DNA of 64,000 nucleotides from Pseudarthrobacter sp. NIBRBAC000502770 (lineage in GTDB: Bacteria > Actinomycetota > Actinomycetes > Actinomycetales > Micrococcaceae): assembly GCF_006517815.1 (NCBI RefSeq), contig NZ_CP041198.1, forward strand, positions 4,278,001-4,342,000, given 5' to 3'. Of this stretch, positions 42,716-52,603 are shown piece by piece. The translations under genes were made by a program, and so were the position numbers. Every line of letters starts with the position of its first letter. Positions within the stretch are counted from its first letter, which is position 1. The notes under the pieces are model-generated. The model saw nothing but the letters and a program-made list of their open reading frames with translations. It searched no databases and was not told where the DNA came from.

Positions 42716-43600
42716 TCAGGAAGCGCGGGCCAGCTGGCGGATGGGAATCCAACGCGAGGCCAGCCGGCGGTAGGCTGCCGCGGCACCGGTCATATCTCCC
42801 TCCGCCAGGCATTCGATGCCCAGCCTGATATCCATGGGGGATTCATCCGGGTACACCTTGTCCGCCACGGCCCCGTAGTCCAGTTCCACCATGGAGTTCA
42901 CGTGGAACAGCTCGAGCCATTCCGTCAGCTGGGCCAGGTCATCGAGCATGTCCAGGTCCGGGGCGGCGAGGGCAAGGTTGGCCACGGCATAGCGGGCCCG
43001 CTCCAGGGCATCGGTGATGGGCGCCCAGACGCGGACCGTGAGGATGCGGCCGGCTGCTTCCACCACGTCCTTGCGGTCGGACTCCATGAACAGCGAGAAC
43101 CAGCTGAACGGGATGCCCCAGGTGGATGCACGGGTGTGGACGCGGACGGATCCGTCCCGGGCCTTCACCAGGTCGATCCGCTCCTGGTGCCGGTCGCGCT
43201 GTTCCTCAGGGATCAGCAGTTCGGCCAGCGGGCCGTGAATCCCCTCCATCAGGGCGTTGGCGGCCAGTCCGGCGCGGAGGACCAGTTGGCTGGGGCAATA
43301 CAGGAGGACTGGCTCATTGCCGGCGTCAGCACCGTCGTCGGCCGTTCCACCGCCCGGTGCCGTGGTGACGCGCACCAGGTCGGTGCGTCCGGTGGGGAAA
43401 GGGTCCCCGCCGGAGCGGGTAATCCGTCCCAGCGAGGCGAGCAGTTCAGCGTTTTCGACGGCGGCGCGTGACACGGCCTGTGCGCCCGCCGCCGCGATGG
43501 CCGGACGCTGCTCTTCCGGGAAGGCCTCCAGGGGCTCGTAGACGCGCAGAGTGGAGGAGAAAGGCAGGCCGGCCTGGCCCCGGTAGAGGTTCCCCGTCAC
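42716..43600 (-). CDS. Conserved actinobacterial protein of unknown function
   Basis: Protein of 294 aa from a GTG at 43600 with AAGGAGACC upstream. No membrane segment or signal peptide. Recognisable stretches: LPFSSTLRVYEPLEAFPEEQ near the start, VRVHTRASTWGIPFSWFSLF in the middle, and LTEWLELFHVNSMVELDYGA near residue 230. I recall similar proteins as conserved hypotheticals of actinobacteria but do not know a function. The C-terminal part looks all-helical. It lies 34 bp downstream of the xthA stop codon and is probably co-transcribed with xthA; it is convergent with the LacI-type gene. Confidence 0.7.
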   Translation of the reverse strand: MTGNLYRGQAGLPFSSTLRVYEPLEAFPEEQRPAIAAAGAQAVSRAAVENAELLASLGRITRSGGDPFPTGRTDLVRVTTAPGGGTADDGADAGNEPVLLYCPSQLVLRAGLAANALMEGIHGPLAELLIPEEQRDRHQERIDLVKARDGSVRVHTRASTWGIPFSWFSLFMESDRKDVVEAAGRILTVRVWAPITDALERARYAVANLALAAPDLDMLDDLAQLTEWLELFHVNSMVELDYGAVADKVYPDESPMDIRLGIECLAEGDMTGAAAAYRRLASRWIPIRQLARAS

Positions 43601-43634
43601 GACGGTCTCCTTGCATGGGTCCAGGGCGCGGTCA

Positions 43635-44441
43635 TCAGTCGGCCAATTCCATCAGCACGGGGGCGTGGTCAGAGGCACCCTTGCCCTTGCGTTCCTCGCG
43701 GTCGATCAAGGCGCCGGTGACACGGGCGGCCAGGGCGGGGGAAGCGAGGATGAAGTCGATCCGCATGCCTTCCTTCTTGGGGAACCGCAGCTGGGTGTAG
43801 TCCCAGTAGGTGTAGACGCCGGGGCCGGGGGTGTAGGGGCGCACCACATCGGTGTAGCCGGCCGACTCGAAGGCGTGGAACGCTTCCCGCTCCGGCGGGC
43901 TGACGTGTGTTGCCCGGTTGGCGATGAACAGGTCGATGTCCCAGACGTCATCGTCGAAGGGCGCGATGTTCCAATCGCCCATCAAGGCCACCTGCGCCTG
44001 CGGGTTCTCCGTGACCAGCGCCTGGGCGTGCGTCTTGAGGCTTTCGAGCCACTTGAGCTTGTACGGCATGTGTTCGTCGTCCAGGGAGCGGCCGTTGGGG
44101 ACGTAGAGGCTCCAGACCCGGACGCCGCCGCAGGTGGCAGCCATGGCGCGGGCTTCCTGCACCGGGTCCTTTCCGGCTTTGCCGAACGAGGGCTGGTCCA
44201 GGAACGTCCGTTCCACGTCCTCAAGCCCCACCCGGGAGGCGATGGCAACGCCGTTCCACTGGTTCACCCCGAAGTGGGCCACCTCGTAACCCATCCGTTC
44301 AAAGAGTTCCCACGGAAAGTTCTCGTCCTTGCATTTGGTCTCCTGGATGGCCAGGACGTCGCAGTCGCTGCGCTGGAGCCAGGCTTCAACGCGGTCGGCG
44401 CGGGCACGGAGCGAGTTCACATTCCAGGTAGCTATCTTCAC
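43635..44441 (-). CDS. xthA: Exodeoxyribonuclease III
   Basis: Protein of 268 aa from GTG 44441. All EEP nuclease elements are present: KIATWNVNSLRARADRV at the start, DVLAIQETKCKDENFPW (metal-binding Glu), VRVWSLYVPNGRS, LMGDWNIAPFDDDVWD, and the C-terminal SDHAPVLMEL (catalytic His). It acts as an AP endonuclease and 3'-5' exonuclease in base excision repair. It is the first gene of the pair with the conserved unknown and is divergent from the valine-degradation operon. Confidence 0.95.
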   Translation of the reverse strand: MKIATWNVNSLRARADRVEAWLQRSDCDVLAIQETKCKDENFPWELFERMGYEVAHFGVNQWNGVAIASRVGLEDVERTFLDQPSFGKAGKDPVQEARAMAATCGGVRVWSLYVPNGRSLDDEHMPYKLKWLESLKTHAQALVTENPQAQVALMGDWNIAPFDDDVWDIDLFIANRATHVSPPEREAFHAFESAGYTDVVRPYTPGPGVYTYWDYTQLRFPKKEGMRIDFILASPALAARVTGALIDREERKGKGASDHAPVLMELAD

Positions 44442-44600
44442 GGTTCCTAACTTACCTTGGCGGCCGCGCGCCCGGTAAAGCCCTCGTGGGCCTGGTCCCG
44501 CCGTGCGGCCGCGGTTGGTCCCGGGCAGCAGGCGGCGGGTATATTCGCACCAGAATGGCCTGGATCACAGGCCGGCCACCACGCGAAGGAGCACCAGCCG

Positions 44601-45725
44601 ATGACCGCAGCCACGGGCACCACAACGGACAGCACTGCAGGAAACGGCGGCGCGGAGGTGCTTTTTGGCCACCGCGGCCGGCTCGGTGTGGTCACCCTCA
44701 ACCGGCCCCGGGCGGTCAATGCGCTCACCGAGGGGATGGTGGACCTGCTCCTGCGGCAGCTCACCGCGTGGGTCAAGGACGACGACGTAGCCGCCGTCCT
44801 GGTACAGGGCGCCGGGGAGCGTGGCCTGTGCGCGGGCGGTGACATCGTGGCCATCTACCGGGACATCCTTCACGGCGGAACCCGGACTGCTGACTTCTGG
44901 CAGACCGAGTACCGGGTGAACTCGCTCATCGCCCGGTACCCCAAGCCGTACGTCGCCCTTATGGACGGGTTGGTCCTTGGCGGTGGGGTGGGTATCTCGG
45001 CGCACGGGAACGTCCGCGTGGTCACCGAACGGACCAGGATGGGGATGCCTGAAACCACCATCGGGTTCGCGCCGGACGTCGGCGGCACCTTCCTGCTGTC
45101 CCGCGCACCGGGCGAGACGGGAACCCATGCGGCCCTGACCGGGGCCCACCTGGCAGCGGGGGACGCCTTGTTCCTGGGCCTTGCCGACCACTACGTCCCG
45201 TCCCAGTCGCTGCCCCGCCTGGTGGCGGAACTGGAATCTGAAACCCCGGAAGCCGTCCTCGCCCGTTATGCTGGGCAGTCCCCGCCTTCTGCCCTGGCCG
45301 GGCAGCGGGACTGGATCGATGCCTGCTACGCCACCGACGATGCCGGGGACATCGTTGCCCGGCTCCGGGCATGGACCGGCCCCGGCCGGGAAGACGCCAC
45401 GGCGGCGGCGGACACCATCGAAGCCAAGTCACCCACGTCGGTCAAAGTCACCCTGGCATCACTGCGCCGGGCCGCGAAGCTGACCCTTGACGAGGCCCTT
45501 GCCCAGGAGTACCGGGCCGGGCTGCGGTTCCTTGCCGGCCCTGATTTCCGCGAAGGTATCCGTGCCCAGGTGGTGGACAAGGACAGGAACCCGCAGTGGA
45601 AGCCGGCCACGCTGGCAGAGGTGCTGCCGGGCCAGGTGGACAGGTTCTTCCAGCCGCTGGACGGCCGGGAACTGGACCTGCAACCCGGAACGGACCTGGA
45701 AGTGACGGAGGCGGACCATGCCTGA
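44601..45725 (+). CDS. 3-hydroxyisobutyryl-CoA hydrolase (crotonase superfamily)
   Basis: Protein of 374 aa from ATG 44601, preceded by GAAGGAG; the frame is open upstream to 44457 but with no start site. Crotonase oxyanion-hole motifs are GGDIVAIYRDI near 90 and LVLGGGVGISAHG near 125, and the hydrolase-specific PETTIGFAPDVGGTFLLSR near 155 carries the Glu and Asp catalytic positions. The extra 100 residues at the C-terminus also match this hydrolase rather than plain enoyl-CoA hydratases. In valine degradation it frees 3-hydroxyisobutyrate for MmsB, the next gene, which overlaps by 8 bp. Confidence 0.92.
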   Translation: MTAATGTTTDSTAGNGGAEVLFGHRGRLGVVTLNRPRAVNALTEGMVDLLLRQLTAWVKDDDVAAVLVQGAGERGLCAGGDIVAIYRDILHGGTRTADFWQTEYRVNSLIARYPKPYVALMDGLVLGGGVGISAHGNVRVVTERTRMGMPETTIGFAPDVGGTFLLSRAPGETGTHAALTGAHLAAGDALFLGLADHYVPSQSLPRLVAELESETPEAVLARYAGQSPPSALAGQRDWIDACYATDDAGDIVARLRAWTGPGREDATAAADTIEAKSPTSVKVTLASLRRAAKLTLDEALAQEYRAGLRFLAGPDFREGIRAQVVDKDRNPQWKPATLAEVLPGQVDRFFQPLDGRELDLQPGTDLEVTEADHA

Positions 45726-46740
45726 GAACGGCAGCGTGGCGTTCCTTGGCCTTGGGCACATGGGCGGTCCCATGGCCTTGAACCTGGTCCGCGCCGGTTA
45801 CCGGGTGACCGGGTTCGACGTGGTGCCCGCAGCCATGGAAGCGGCACGGGTGCAGGGTGTGCCAGTGGCGGCCACCGCCGTCGAAGCACTTGCCGGCGCC
45901 GACGTGGTACTGACCATGTTCCCCAGCGGCCGGCATGTCCTGGACGCTTACCGGGGCAACCCCGGACATCCCGGGCAGCCGGGGGAGCCCGGACTCCTGG
46001 CCGCCGCGCCACCGGGAACCATGTTCCTTGACTGCTCCACCATCAACGTCGACGAAGCACGGGAAGCTGCCCGGCTGGCCATTGAAGCGGGCCACCGTTC
46101 CGTTGACGCCCCCGTTTCCGGCGGCGTGGTGGGAGCCGAGGCAGGCACTCTGACCTTCATGGCCGGCGGCGACGCGGCGGGCTTCGAGGAAGTGCTGCCG
46201 CTCCTGGAGGTGATGGGCAGGCGGGTGGTGCACTGCGGCGCCCACGGAGCCGGACAAGCCGCCAAAATCTGCAACAACATGATCCTGGGCGTCTCGATGA
46301 TCGCGGTCAGCGAAGCGTTCGTGCTGGGGGAGAAGCTGGGGCTGACGCACCAGGCCCTGTTCCACGTCGCTTCCGCCGCGTCAGGCCAGTGCTGGGCGCT
46401 GACCACCAATTGCCCCGTGCCCGGACCGGTGCCCTCCAGCCCGGCCAACAGGGACTACCAGCCGGGTTTTGCCTCCGCCCTCATGGCCAAGGACCTCAAC
46501 CTTGCCGTCAACGCCCTGGACAGCACCGGGGTGGCGGGACAGATGGGAGCGCTCGCTGCGCGTATTTACGATAGGTTTGCCGCGGAGGGCGGAGCGGGCC
46601 GGGACTTCTCCGCCATCATCACGGACATCCGCGGCGCATCGGAGCCGCAGGCCGGGGACGGGCCCGCAGGGGCCGGTGGCACGGAGGTGCCGGGCCGGCG
46701 TCCGGCCATAACAGCATACGACGACGGGAGTCCGGAATGA
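45718..46740 (+). CDS. mmsB: 3-hydroxyisobutyrate dehydrogenase
   Basis: Protein of 340 aa. NAD(P)-binding signature: [20 protein letters not shown] at residues 7-26. Substrate motif: [20 protein letters not shown]. Catalytic Lys region: [15 protein letters not shown]. It oxidises 3-hydroxyisobutyrate to methylmalonate semialdehyde. The protein is about 40 residues longer than usual; the extra part is a C-terminal, Gly/Ala/Pro-rich tail ([16 protein letters not shown]) overlapping the next gene by 4 bp, and an internal [10 protein letters not shown] insert near residue 84. Both insertions look like loops. Confidence 0.95.
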   Translation: MPENGSVAFLGLGHMGGPMALNLVRAGYRVTGFDVVPAAMEAARVQGVPVAATAVEALAGADVVLTMFPSGRHVLDAYRGNPGHPGQPGEPGLLAAAPPGTMFLDCSTINVDEAREAARLAIEAGHRSVDAPVSGGVVGAEAGTLTFMAGGDAAGFEEVLPLLEVMGRRVVHCGAHGAGQAAKICNNMILGVSMIAVSEAFVLGEKLGLTHQALFHVASAASGQCWALTTNCPVPGPVPSSPANRDYQPGFASALMAKDLNLAVNALDSTGVAGQMGALAARIYDRFAAEGGAGRDFSAIITDIRGASEPQAGDGPAGAGGTEVPGRRPAITAYDDGSPE

Positions 46741-47513
46741 CGGAGTACGCCAACATCCTGGTGGAGCAGCAGGGCAGGGTCGGACTGGTGACGCTGAACA
46801 GGCCCGCGGCACTGAATGCGCTGAACAAGGCCACCATGGAGGAGGTGGTGGCCGCCGTGACGGCGATGGATTCCGATCCCGGCGTGGGCGCGGTGGTGAT
46901 CACGGGCTCCGGAAAGGCCTTCGCCGCGGGAGCCGACATCAAAGAGATGGCGGACCAAGGCTACATGGACATGTACGTCGCGGACTGGTTCCGGGGCTGG
47001 GAGGAGCTCACCCGGCTGCGGATCCCCACCATCGCGGCGGTGTCCGGCTTCGCCCTGGGCGGCGGCTGCGAACTGGCCATGATGTGCGACCTGATCATCG
47101 CCGGGGACAACGCAAAGTTCGGGCAGCCGGAAATCAACCTTGCCGTACTCCCTGGCATGGGCGGCTCGCAGCGCCTGACCAGGGCTGTGGGCAAGGCCAA
47201 GGCCATGGACATGATCCTCACCGGACGGTTCATCGACGCGGAGGAAGCGGACCGGTGCGGGCTGGTGTCCCGGGTGGTTCCGGCGGCAGAGGTGGTGTCC
47301 GAAGCACTCAAGGTGGCCGGCGTCATCGCCGAAAAGTCAAAGCCCGCGGCGATGGCGGCAAAGGAAGCCGTGAACGCCGCTTTCGAAACCGGGCTGGCCC
47401 AGGGAGTGGTGTTCGAACGGCGCCTCTTCCACTCCCTGTTCGCCACGGAGGACCAGAAGGAAGGCATGGCGGCGTTCACCGAAAAGCGCCAGCCGGAATT
47501 CAAGCACCGGTAG
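46737..47513 (+). CDS. Enoyl-CoA hydratase
   Basis: Protein of 258 aa, standard length. Start region [20 protein letters not shown]. Oxyanion-hole motif [19 protein letters not shown]. The two catalytic Glu lie in [15 protein letters not shown] and [18 protein letters not shown], as in rat mitochondrial hydratase Glu144/Glu164. It hydrates methacrylyl-CoA or other short enoyl-CoAs, fitting the step before the hydrolase in valine degradation. Last gene of the operon, 4-bp overlap with mmsB. The acyl-CoA dehydrogenase and mmsA genes are not in the window. Confidence 0.95.
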   Translation: MTEYANILVEQQGRVGLVTLNRPAALNALNKATMEEVVAAVTAMDSDPGVGAVVITGSGKAFAAGADIKEMADQGYMDMYVADWFRGWEELTRLRIPTIAAVSGFALGGGCELAMMCDLIIAGDNAKFGQPEINLAVLPGMGGSQRLTRAVGKAKAMDMILTGRFIDAEEADRCGLVSRVVPAAEVVSEALKVAGVIAEKSKPAAMAAKEAVNAAFETGLAQGVVFERRLFHSLFATEDQKEGMAAFTEKRQPEFKHR

Positions 47514-47549
47514 ACCCGGCAGCTGATTCGCCCTGCCCGCAGGCGCCGC

Positions 47550-48335
47550 CTAGAGGTACTGTGCGGCGAAGCTGTGCAGGGCCTCCCGGACGAAGCGGGC
47601 CCCCTCAGCCCCGCCGTAATTGGCGGCGAAACGGGGGTCCTCCACGTACATGTCGGCCAGCCCGGTGACGTACCCCCGGACATCGCCGCCGCTCCCAGCG
47701 GCAGGTGTTCCCGGGATGGACTTCAGCCACGCAACATGCCGCCCTGCCAGTTCGCGCGCTTCCGGGCCGTCCGCAGGGACGCCCGCAGCCGCAGCAGCCT
47801 TCCAGTCCCGGCCAAGCTCCTCCGCGTGGGACTTCCACTCCTGTTTCTGGGCAGCCCCCATGCCGCGCCACCACTTATCGGATGCCGCGTAGGCGTCCTT
47901 GCCCCACCGTTCTTCAACTTCATCCTTGTACTGCGTGTGGTCGAAGCCCTTGAACATGTCCTGAGCCATCAGCTGGCCTCCTGCCTTTACTGTTTCGATT
48001 GTTTGCCGCACGGACTCCGCCTGCCGGGCCAGCCGCTGTTGCTCTTGGCCCAGCCATTCCAGATGCCGGCCCAGCGCTGCCACCGGATCCGCCTCGCGGT
48101 GGAAGACTTCCGCGATGGCCGGCAAACCCAGGCCCAGTTCGCGCAGCAACAGGATCCGCTGCAACTGGAGGAGGGTGGCGCCGTCGTAATAGCGGTAGCC
48201 GTTGTGGCCTACCCGGCTGGGCTTCAGCAGGCCGATGTCGTCATAGTGACGGAGCGTGCGGCTGGTGGTGCCGGCGATCCTGGCTACGTCCTGGATGGAC
48301 CAGTCACTGCCGCCGGTGGTGGAAGAATCCTGCAT
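47550..48335 (-). CDS. MerR-family regulator with TipAS ligand-binding domain
   Basis: Protein of 261 aa. MerR winged HTH at about 12-80: WSIQDVARIAGTTSRTLRHY, then DDIGLLKPSRVGHNGYRYY. A dimerisation helix runs about 85-130. The TipAS domain follows (about 135-261): FDHTQYKDEVEERWGKDAYA, WWRGMGAAQKQEW, and a Trp/Tyr-rich C-terminus. TipAS domains capture thiopeptides or other large hydrophobic antibiotics and activate the regulator. A matching dyad TTGACGCTGCGTCAA lies 17 bp upstream of its start codon, so it is probably autoregulated. No drug exporter is adjacent. Confidence 0.93.
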   Translation of the reverse strand: MQDSSTTGGSDWSIQDVARIAGTTSRTLRHYDDIGLLKPSRVGHNGYRYYDGATLLQLQRILLLRELGLGLPAIAEVFHREADPVAALGRHLEWLGQEQQRLARQAESVRQTIETVKAGGQLMAQDMFKGFDHTQYKDEVEERWGKDAYAASDKWWRGMGAAQKQEWKSHAEELGRDWKAAAAAGVPADGPEARELAGRHVAWLKSIPGTPAAGSGGDVRGYVTGLADMYVEDPRFAANYGGAEGARFVREALHSFAAQYL

Positions 48336-48351
48336 GCTGCGAGCCTAAGGG

Positions 48352-48366
48352 TTGACGCTGCGTCAA
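48352..48366. promoter_or_regulatory. MerR-type operator upstream of the TipAS regulator
   Basis: TTGACG-CTG-CGTCAA is a 6-3-6 perfect inverted repeat, with AGGTCAA directly after it. Its position and form fit the dyads found in the spacers of MerR-family promoters; TTGACG may double as a -35. Probable autoregulatory site. Confidence 0.65.
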
Positions 48367-48399
48367 GGTCAACAACAATGTCAAAACGGCGCCTGGTGT

Positions 48400-48735
48400 T
48401 CAGCCGGTCCGGCGGTCCCGTGGGGCCCGGTGCCTGGCCTGGGCCACAAGCCGGGTGAACGCAAAAACAAAGATGGCCTCAAAGAGCACCATGAGGCCCA
48501 GCAGGAGCCACTGCTGGCGGCTGATGAAGACGATGCATCCCGTCAGGGCCAGGACGGTTCCCAGGGCAAGCGCATAGATGGCGAAGCCTACGGCCACGCG
48601 GGCGCTGCGGACCCCGGTCCGGAACCCAAAGCCGTGCGGCTCCCCGCCGGGCTGCCCGGGGATGAGGTCCGGCGCTGCTGGGCCGAGGGAGTCGAACTCC
48701 TCCCACGGGTCCCTGTCCTGGTCCTGTCGAGTCAT
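48400..48735 (-). CDS. Small integral membrane protein, unknown function
   Basis: Protein of 111 aa, ATG 48735. An acidic, Pro-rich cytosolic N-terminus (DPWEEFDSLGPAAPDLIPG, about 40 residues) precedes two membrane helices: ARVAVGFAIYALALGTVLAL and LLLGLMVLFEAIFVFAFTRL. The tail is short and basic (RHRAPRDRRTG). No known domain recognised. It lies between cspA and the MerR gene on the same strand, separated from cspA by a terminator. Confidence 0.65.
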   Translation of the reverse strand: MTRQDQDRDPWEEFDSLGPAAPDLIPGQPGGEPHGFGFRTGVRSARVAVGFAIYALALGTVLALTGCIVFISRQQWLLLGLMVLFEAIFVFAFTRLVAQARHRAPRDRRTG

Positions 48736-48783
48736 GAGTCAATTATCCCAAATGTGGAAAGCCGAAGAGAGGCGGCACAAGAA

Positions 48784-48817
48784 AGCGGCTCCCCCAACTA
48801 ACGTTGGGGGAGCCGCT
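48784..48817 (-). terminator. Terminator of cspA
   Basis: On the minus strand, AGCGGCTCCCCCAAC pairs with GTTGGGGGAGCCGCT around a 4-base GTTA loop, then TTTCTTG. It is 39 bases after the cspA stop codon. The hairpin is perfect over 15 bp. Confidence 0.9.
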
Positions 48818-48855
48818 GAACGGGGTCCCGGCCTGTGCCGGTGGCCGCCGAAGAC

Positions 48856-49059
48856 TTAGAGCGGGCGGATGTTCTCTGCCTGCGGGCCCTTGGGGCCCTG
48901 GGTCACATCGAATTCGACCTTCTGGTTCTCGTCCAGTGAGCGGTAGCCGCTGGTGGCGATTGCCGAGTAGTGGGCGAATACGTCAGCGGACCCGTCATCG
49001 GGGGCAATGAAGCCAAAACCCTTTTCGGCGTTGAACCATTTAACTGTGCCTGTTGCCAT
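48856..49059 (-). CDS. cspA: Cold-shock protein (CspA family)
   Basis: Protein of 67 aa, a single cold-shock domain. It begins [20 protein letters not shown]; the RNA-binding motifs are [10 protein letters not shown] (RNP1) and DVFAHYSAI (RNP2). It ends [16 protein letters not shown] as usual. Acts as an RNA chaperone. The ATG is preceded by GAAGGAATG. About 146 bp separate it from the thiolase gene; part of this is a 5' leader, as expected for cold-shock mRNAs, though no cold-box sequence was recognised. Confidence 0.97.
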   Translation of the reverse strand: MATGTVKWFNAEKGFGFIAPDDGSADVFAHYSAIATSGYRSLDENQKVEFDVTQGPKGPQAENIRPL

Positions 49060-49205
49060 GGCTGCATTCCTTCATGTGACTCTGATTCTCTCCCCGGAAT
49101 CGTCCCGGGGTGCGCGGGAGTTAGTCCCCCACAGTCCCCAACGTACGGGGCGCAGGCCCCGGGTGCAAGGGTAGGCGCGATAAAAAGCGCCATTAGCCTG
49201 CGCGT

Positions 49206-50390
49206 TTACACCGATTCCAGGACGCTGACGTAGTTGGCAATGCCCACTCCGCCCATGTTCTGCACGGCCGCCCGGCGCGGCTCCGCGAGCTGCATGTCCC
49301 CGGCTGTACCGGTGAGCTGCATGGCCGCAATGACGTGCTGGGAGACTCCAGTTGCCCCCACGGGGTGGCCCTTGGCCTTCAGGCCGCCGGAGACGTTGAT
49401 GGGAAGCTTGCCGTCCTTGAATACCCAGCCTTCCTCGATAGCGCGGGCGCCCTGGCCGGGCTCTGCCAGGCCGATGGCCTCGTACATGAGCAGTTCGGCG
49501 ATGGTGAAGCAGTCGTGCACCTCGGCAAAATCGAGGTCCGCCAGGCCCACGCCGGCCATCGCCATCGCCCGCTGCCAGGAGGTGCGGGTTGCGGCGAACG
49601 CGGTGGGGTCCCTGCGCTCGGCGGGGAAAAAGTCATTGGCCTGGCCGAATCCCGCGAGCCGGACCGGGGCGGTGGCGCCCCCGGTGGGGGAAACGGACAG
49701 CACGACGGCGGCCGCACCGTCGGAGACGGGCGAACAGTCGGTGCGGCGCAGGGGATCGGCCACCATGGGGTTCTTGTCCGAGACGGTCCGGCAGAACTCC
49801 TCGCCGAGGTCCTTGCGGAGCTGGGCGTAGGGGTTGTCCACGCCGTTGCGGTGGTTCTTGGCCGCGATGGTGCCCAGGACGTCGGAGACCGGCCCGTACC
49901 GCTTCTCGTAGTGCTTCGCGACCTCGGCGAAGAGCCCGGTGAAACCGGTGGTGGAGGGCTTGCCGGCCATGTCATAGTCAGCGCCGAGCAGCGCCGCGCC
50001 CACCACGTCCGCACCGGCGTGGGTCATCTTCTCGGCGCCGATCACCAGGACGGTCCGGGCAGTGCCGGCCAGCAGCGACTTGGTGCCCTGCTGGAAGGCG
50101 GCAGAGCCGGAGGCGCAGGCGTTTTCGACCCGGGTGGAGGGTACGTTGGCCAGGGCCGGAGAGACCTGCAGGGCCAGCGACGACGGGAACGCCAGCGGCA
50201 TCATGCCCGAATTGAACTGGCCGATGTAGATCTCGTCGATCTGCCCGGGTTCGATTCCGGCGTTGCCGATCGCTTCGGTGGCAACCTGGACGATCAGGGA
50301 CTCGAGGGTCTCCTCCGCCAGCTTGCCAAACCGGCTGTGTCCCCAGCCGGTGAGCAGGACGTCCTTGCCAAACTGTTCCTTCAGGCTCAT
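49206..50390 (-). CDS. Thiolase (acetyl-CoA C-acetyltransferase, SCP2-type)
   Basis: Protein of 394 aa. Acylation nucleophile Cys92 in [15 protein letters not shown]. Conserved [17 protein letters not shown] (His and Cys) and [19 protein letters not shown] near the C-terminus. The HDCFT and KGHPVGATG forms are those of SCP2-type/lipid-transfer thiolases. It should cleave acetoacetyl-CoA (made by ScoAB) to two acetyl-CoA, completing ketone-body use. ATG overlaps the scoB stop by 4 bp. No DUF35 partner gene is adjacent. Confidence 0.92.
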   Translation of the reverse strand: MSLKEQFGKDVLLTGWGHSRFGKLAEETLESLIVQVATEAIGNAGIEPGQIDEIYIGQFNSGMMPLAFPSSLALQVSPALANVPSTRVENACASGSAAFQQGTKSLLAGTARTVLVIGAEKMTHAGADVVGAALLGADYDMAGKPSTTGFTGLFAEVAKHYEKRYGPVSDVLGTIAAKNHRNGVDNPYAQLRKDLGEEFCRTVSDKNPMVADPLRRTDCSPVSDGAAAVVLSVSPTGGATAPVRLAGFGQANDFFPAERRDPTAFAATRTSWQRAMAMAGVGLADLDFAEVHDCFTIAELLMYEAIGLAEPGQGARAIEEGWVFKDGKLPINVSGGLKAKGHPVGATGVSQHVIAAMQLTGTAGDMQLAEPRRAAVQNMGGVGIANYVSVLESV

Positions 50391-51058
50391 GCTGCCACGT
50401 CCTCGTTATCAAGGCGGACCTCGAAGTCCGCTTCCGTCTTCGTACGGATCTCCTCTTCGGTGACCCCCGGTGCCAGGCGCGTCAGCGTCAGCTGCCGCCC
50501 GCCGTCGTCCGTTTTGTACAGGTCGAACACGGCGAGGTCGCTCACGATCCGGTCCACGCAGCTGAGCCCGGTCAGCGGCAGCGTGCACTCGCGGACGATC
50601 TTCGCGGTGCCGTCCTTGGCGTTGTGCTCGGTGAGGACCACCACCCGCGGGGTTCCTGCCACCAGGTCCATGGCACCGCCCATGCCCTTGACCATCTTGC
50701 CGGGGATGGTCCAGTTGGCCAGGTCCCCGTTGCCGGAGACCTGCATGGCGCCGAGGATGGCTACCTTCACGTGCCCGCCGCGGATCATGCCGAACGAGGT
50801 GGCCGAGTCGAAGATGCTGCCGCCCGGCAACACCGTGACAGTCTGCTTGCCGGCATTGATCAGGTCCGCGTCCTCTTCGCCCTCGTAGGGGAACGGGCCC
50901 ATGCCCAGCAGGCCGTTCTCGCTCTGCAGGACCACCCGCACCCCCTCGGGCAGGTTGTTGGCCACCAGCGTGGGAATGCCGATCCCCAGGTTCACATAGT
51001 CGCCGTCGTTCAGTTCCGCGGCCGCGATTGCAGCCATTTCATCCCTGGTCCATCCCAT
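50387..51058 (-). CDS. scoB: 3-oxoacid CoA-transferase subunit B
   Basis: Protein of 223 aa. Begins [37 protein letters not shown] follows. The catalytic Glu47, which forms the CoA thioester, is in [34 protein letters not shown] is another family block. Works with ScoA to move CoA from succinyl-CoA (or acetyl-CoA) to acetoacetate. AAGGAGAAACC precedes the ATG. The partner subunit gene scoA is not adjacent: atoE lies between them. Confidence 0.95.
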   Translation of the reverse strand: MGWTRDEMAAIAAAELNDGDYVNLGIGIPTLVANNLPEGVRVVLQSENGLLGMGPFPYEGEEDADLINAGKQTVTVLPGGSIFDSATSFGMIRGGHVKVAILGAMQVSGNGDLANWTIPGKMVKGMGGAMDLVAGTPRVVVLTEHNAKDGTAKIVRECTLPLTGLSCVDRIVSDLAVFDLYKTDDGGRQLTLTRLAPGVTEEEIRTKTEADFEVRLDNEDVAA

Positions 51059-51095
51059 GGGGTTTCTCCTTGGTCTTCTAGCTGTTCTCGTTGGA

Positions 51096-52535
51096 TTAGT
51101 TGGGTATTACCGGCGGCACGAACTCGAACGTCATGCCCAGCAGCCACGCAAGCAGCAGCACCACCGGCAGGTGGAACAGGAATTGCTGGAACGTGAAGCC
51201 CACCAGGTCCCGGGCGCGCAGGCCCAGCACGGCAAGCAGCGGGAGCATGAAGAACGGGTTGACCAGGTTGGGCAGGGCCTCGGCCATGTTGTAGATCTGC
51301 ACGGTCCAGCCAAGATTCATGTTCACGTCCGTGGCGGACTGCATGACGTACGGTGCCTCCACCAGCCACTTTCCACCGCCGGACGGGACGAACATGCCCA
51401 GGATGGCCGTGTAGATGGCGATGATGACGGCGAACGCCCCGTTGCCGCCGATGCTGGTGAAGAAGTGGGCCAGGTGCTCGGATACCGACAGGCCCCCGGC
51501 GCCGGTGGCTTTGGTCAGGATGGCGGCCATCGCGGCATACAGCGGAAACTGCACCAGGATTCCCGCCGTGGCCGGGACCGCCTTGGTGACAGACTGCAGG
51601 AATTTGCGCGGGGTTCCGTGCAGGACCAGCCCCAGCATCAGGAAGACCAGGAGGTAGCCGTTGAGTGAGCTGACCACGCTGAGGATGGGCAGGGTCAGCA
51701 GCTGGGACACCAGCCAGCCCAGGGTGAGCACGCCGGCCAGGATGGGCAGGACCCTGCTGTATTCCAGCCATTCGCCGGGCCGGGACTTTTCGGCCGGCGG
51801 TTCGGGCTGGTCATCGAGGTCCACGCCGAGATCGGCCGCCGTCTTCACGGCGCTTCCCGTCGGTGCGGAAAAGTGCGCGATCACCGTGGTGAGGACCATG
51901 AGGATGAGCAGGGTCAGCAGGGACTGCCAGGTGAATATGGTGGTGCCGAAATCCAGGACGCCGGTGACCTTGAGCAGCGCCGGGGGAATAGAGGCCTTGG
52001 TGGCCTGCAGCTGTGCGGCGGAGGAGGACATGCCCAGGGCCCAGACGGCGCCCAAACCCATGAAGGCTGCGGCGCCGAGGGCCCGGTAGTCCACGTGCAG
52101 GTCTGCCCGCCGGGCCACCGCCCGCGCCAGGAGGCCGCCGAAGATCAGGCTCAGGCCCCAGTTCACGAATGACACGGACATGGACAGGACAGCCACGAAG
52201 CTGACGGCGGTGCGCGCGGAGTTGGGCACCTGCGCCAGCCGGTCAATCAGCCTGGCCACGGGCGGCGACGTGGCCACCACATAGCCGGTCAATACCACCA
52301 TGGCCATTTGGAGGGTGAACGCCGTCAGGTCCCAAAACCCGTTGCCGAAGGAATCAACGACGGCCTTGGGCGAGGCGCCGATGGCCAGCGCCGCGATGGC
52401 CACCAGCACGACGCCGGCGAGGGCGAAGATGTACGCGTCAGGGAACCACTTCTGCGTCCAGCCGGCCAGCGTTTCAGCCATCCGGGCCAAACCCTTCCGG
52501 CGGACGTCCGGGTGGTCGGTTTGCGTGGTGGTCAT
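51096..52535 (-). CDS. atoE: Short-chain fatty acid/acetoacetate transporter (AtoE family)
   Basis: Protein of 479 aa with about 12 membrane segments. The start [20 protein letters not shown] leads to [40 protein letters not shown] and the C-terminal [20 protein letters not shown] are typical of AtoE. An acidic/basic cytosolic loop ([20 protein letters not shown]) lies in the centre. It should import acetoacetate or butyrate for the ScoAB-thiolase pathway. It sits between scoA and scoB, 68 bp and 37 bp away. Confidence 0.92.
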   Translation of the reverse strand: MTTTQTDHPDVRRKGLARMAETLAGWTQKWFPDAYIFALAGVVLVAIAALAIGASPKAVVDSFGNGFWDLTAFTLQMAMVVLTGYVVATSPPVARLIDRLAQVPNSARTAVSFVAVLSMSVSFVNWGLSLIFGGLLARAVARRADLHVDYRALGAAAFMGLGAVWALGMSSSAAQLQATKASIPPALLKVTGVLDFGTTIFTWQSLLTLLILMVLTTVIAHFSAPTGSAVKTAADLGVDLDDQPEPPAEKSRPGEWLEYSRVLPILAGVLTLGWLVSQLLTLPILSVVSSLNGYLLVFLMLGLVLHGTPRKFLQSVTKAVPATAGILVQFPLYAAMAAILTKATGAGGLSVSEHLAHFFTSIGGNGAFAVIIAIYTAILGMFVPSGGGKWLVEAPYVMQSATDVNMNLGWTVQIYNMAEALPNLVNPFFMLPLLAVLGLRARDLVGFTFQQFLFHLPVVLLLAWLLGMTFEFVPPVIPN

Positions 52536-52603
52536 GAGGGTTATTTCTCCATTGAGTGCTGTGGATCAGGGGCAGGCGTGGGCCCGGTCGGGCGTGGGCC
52601 CGG

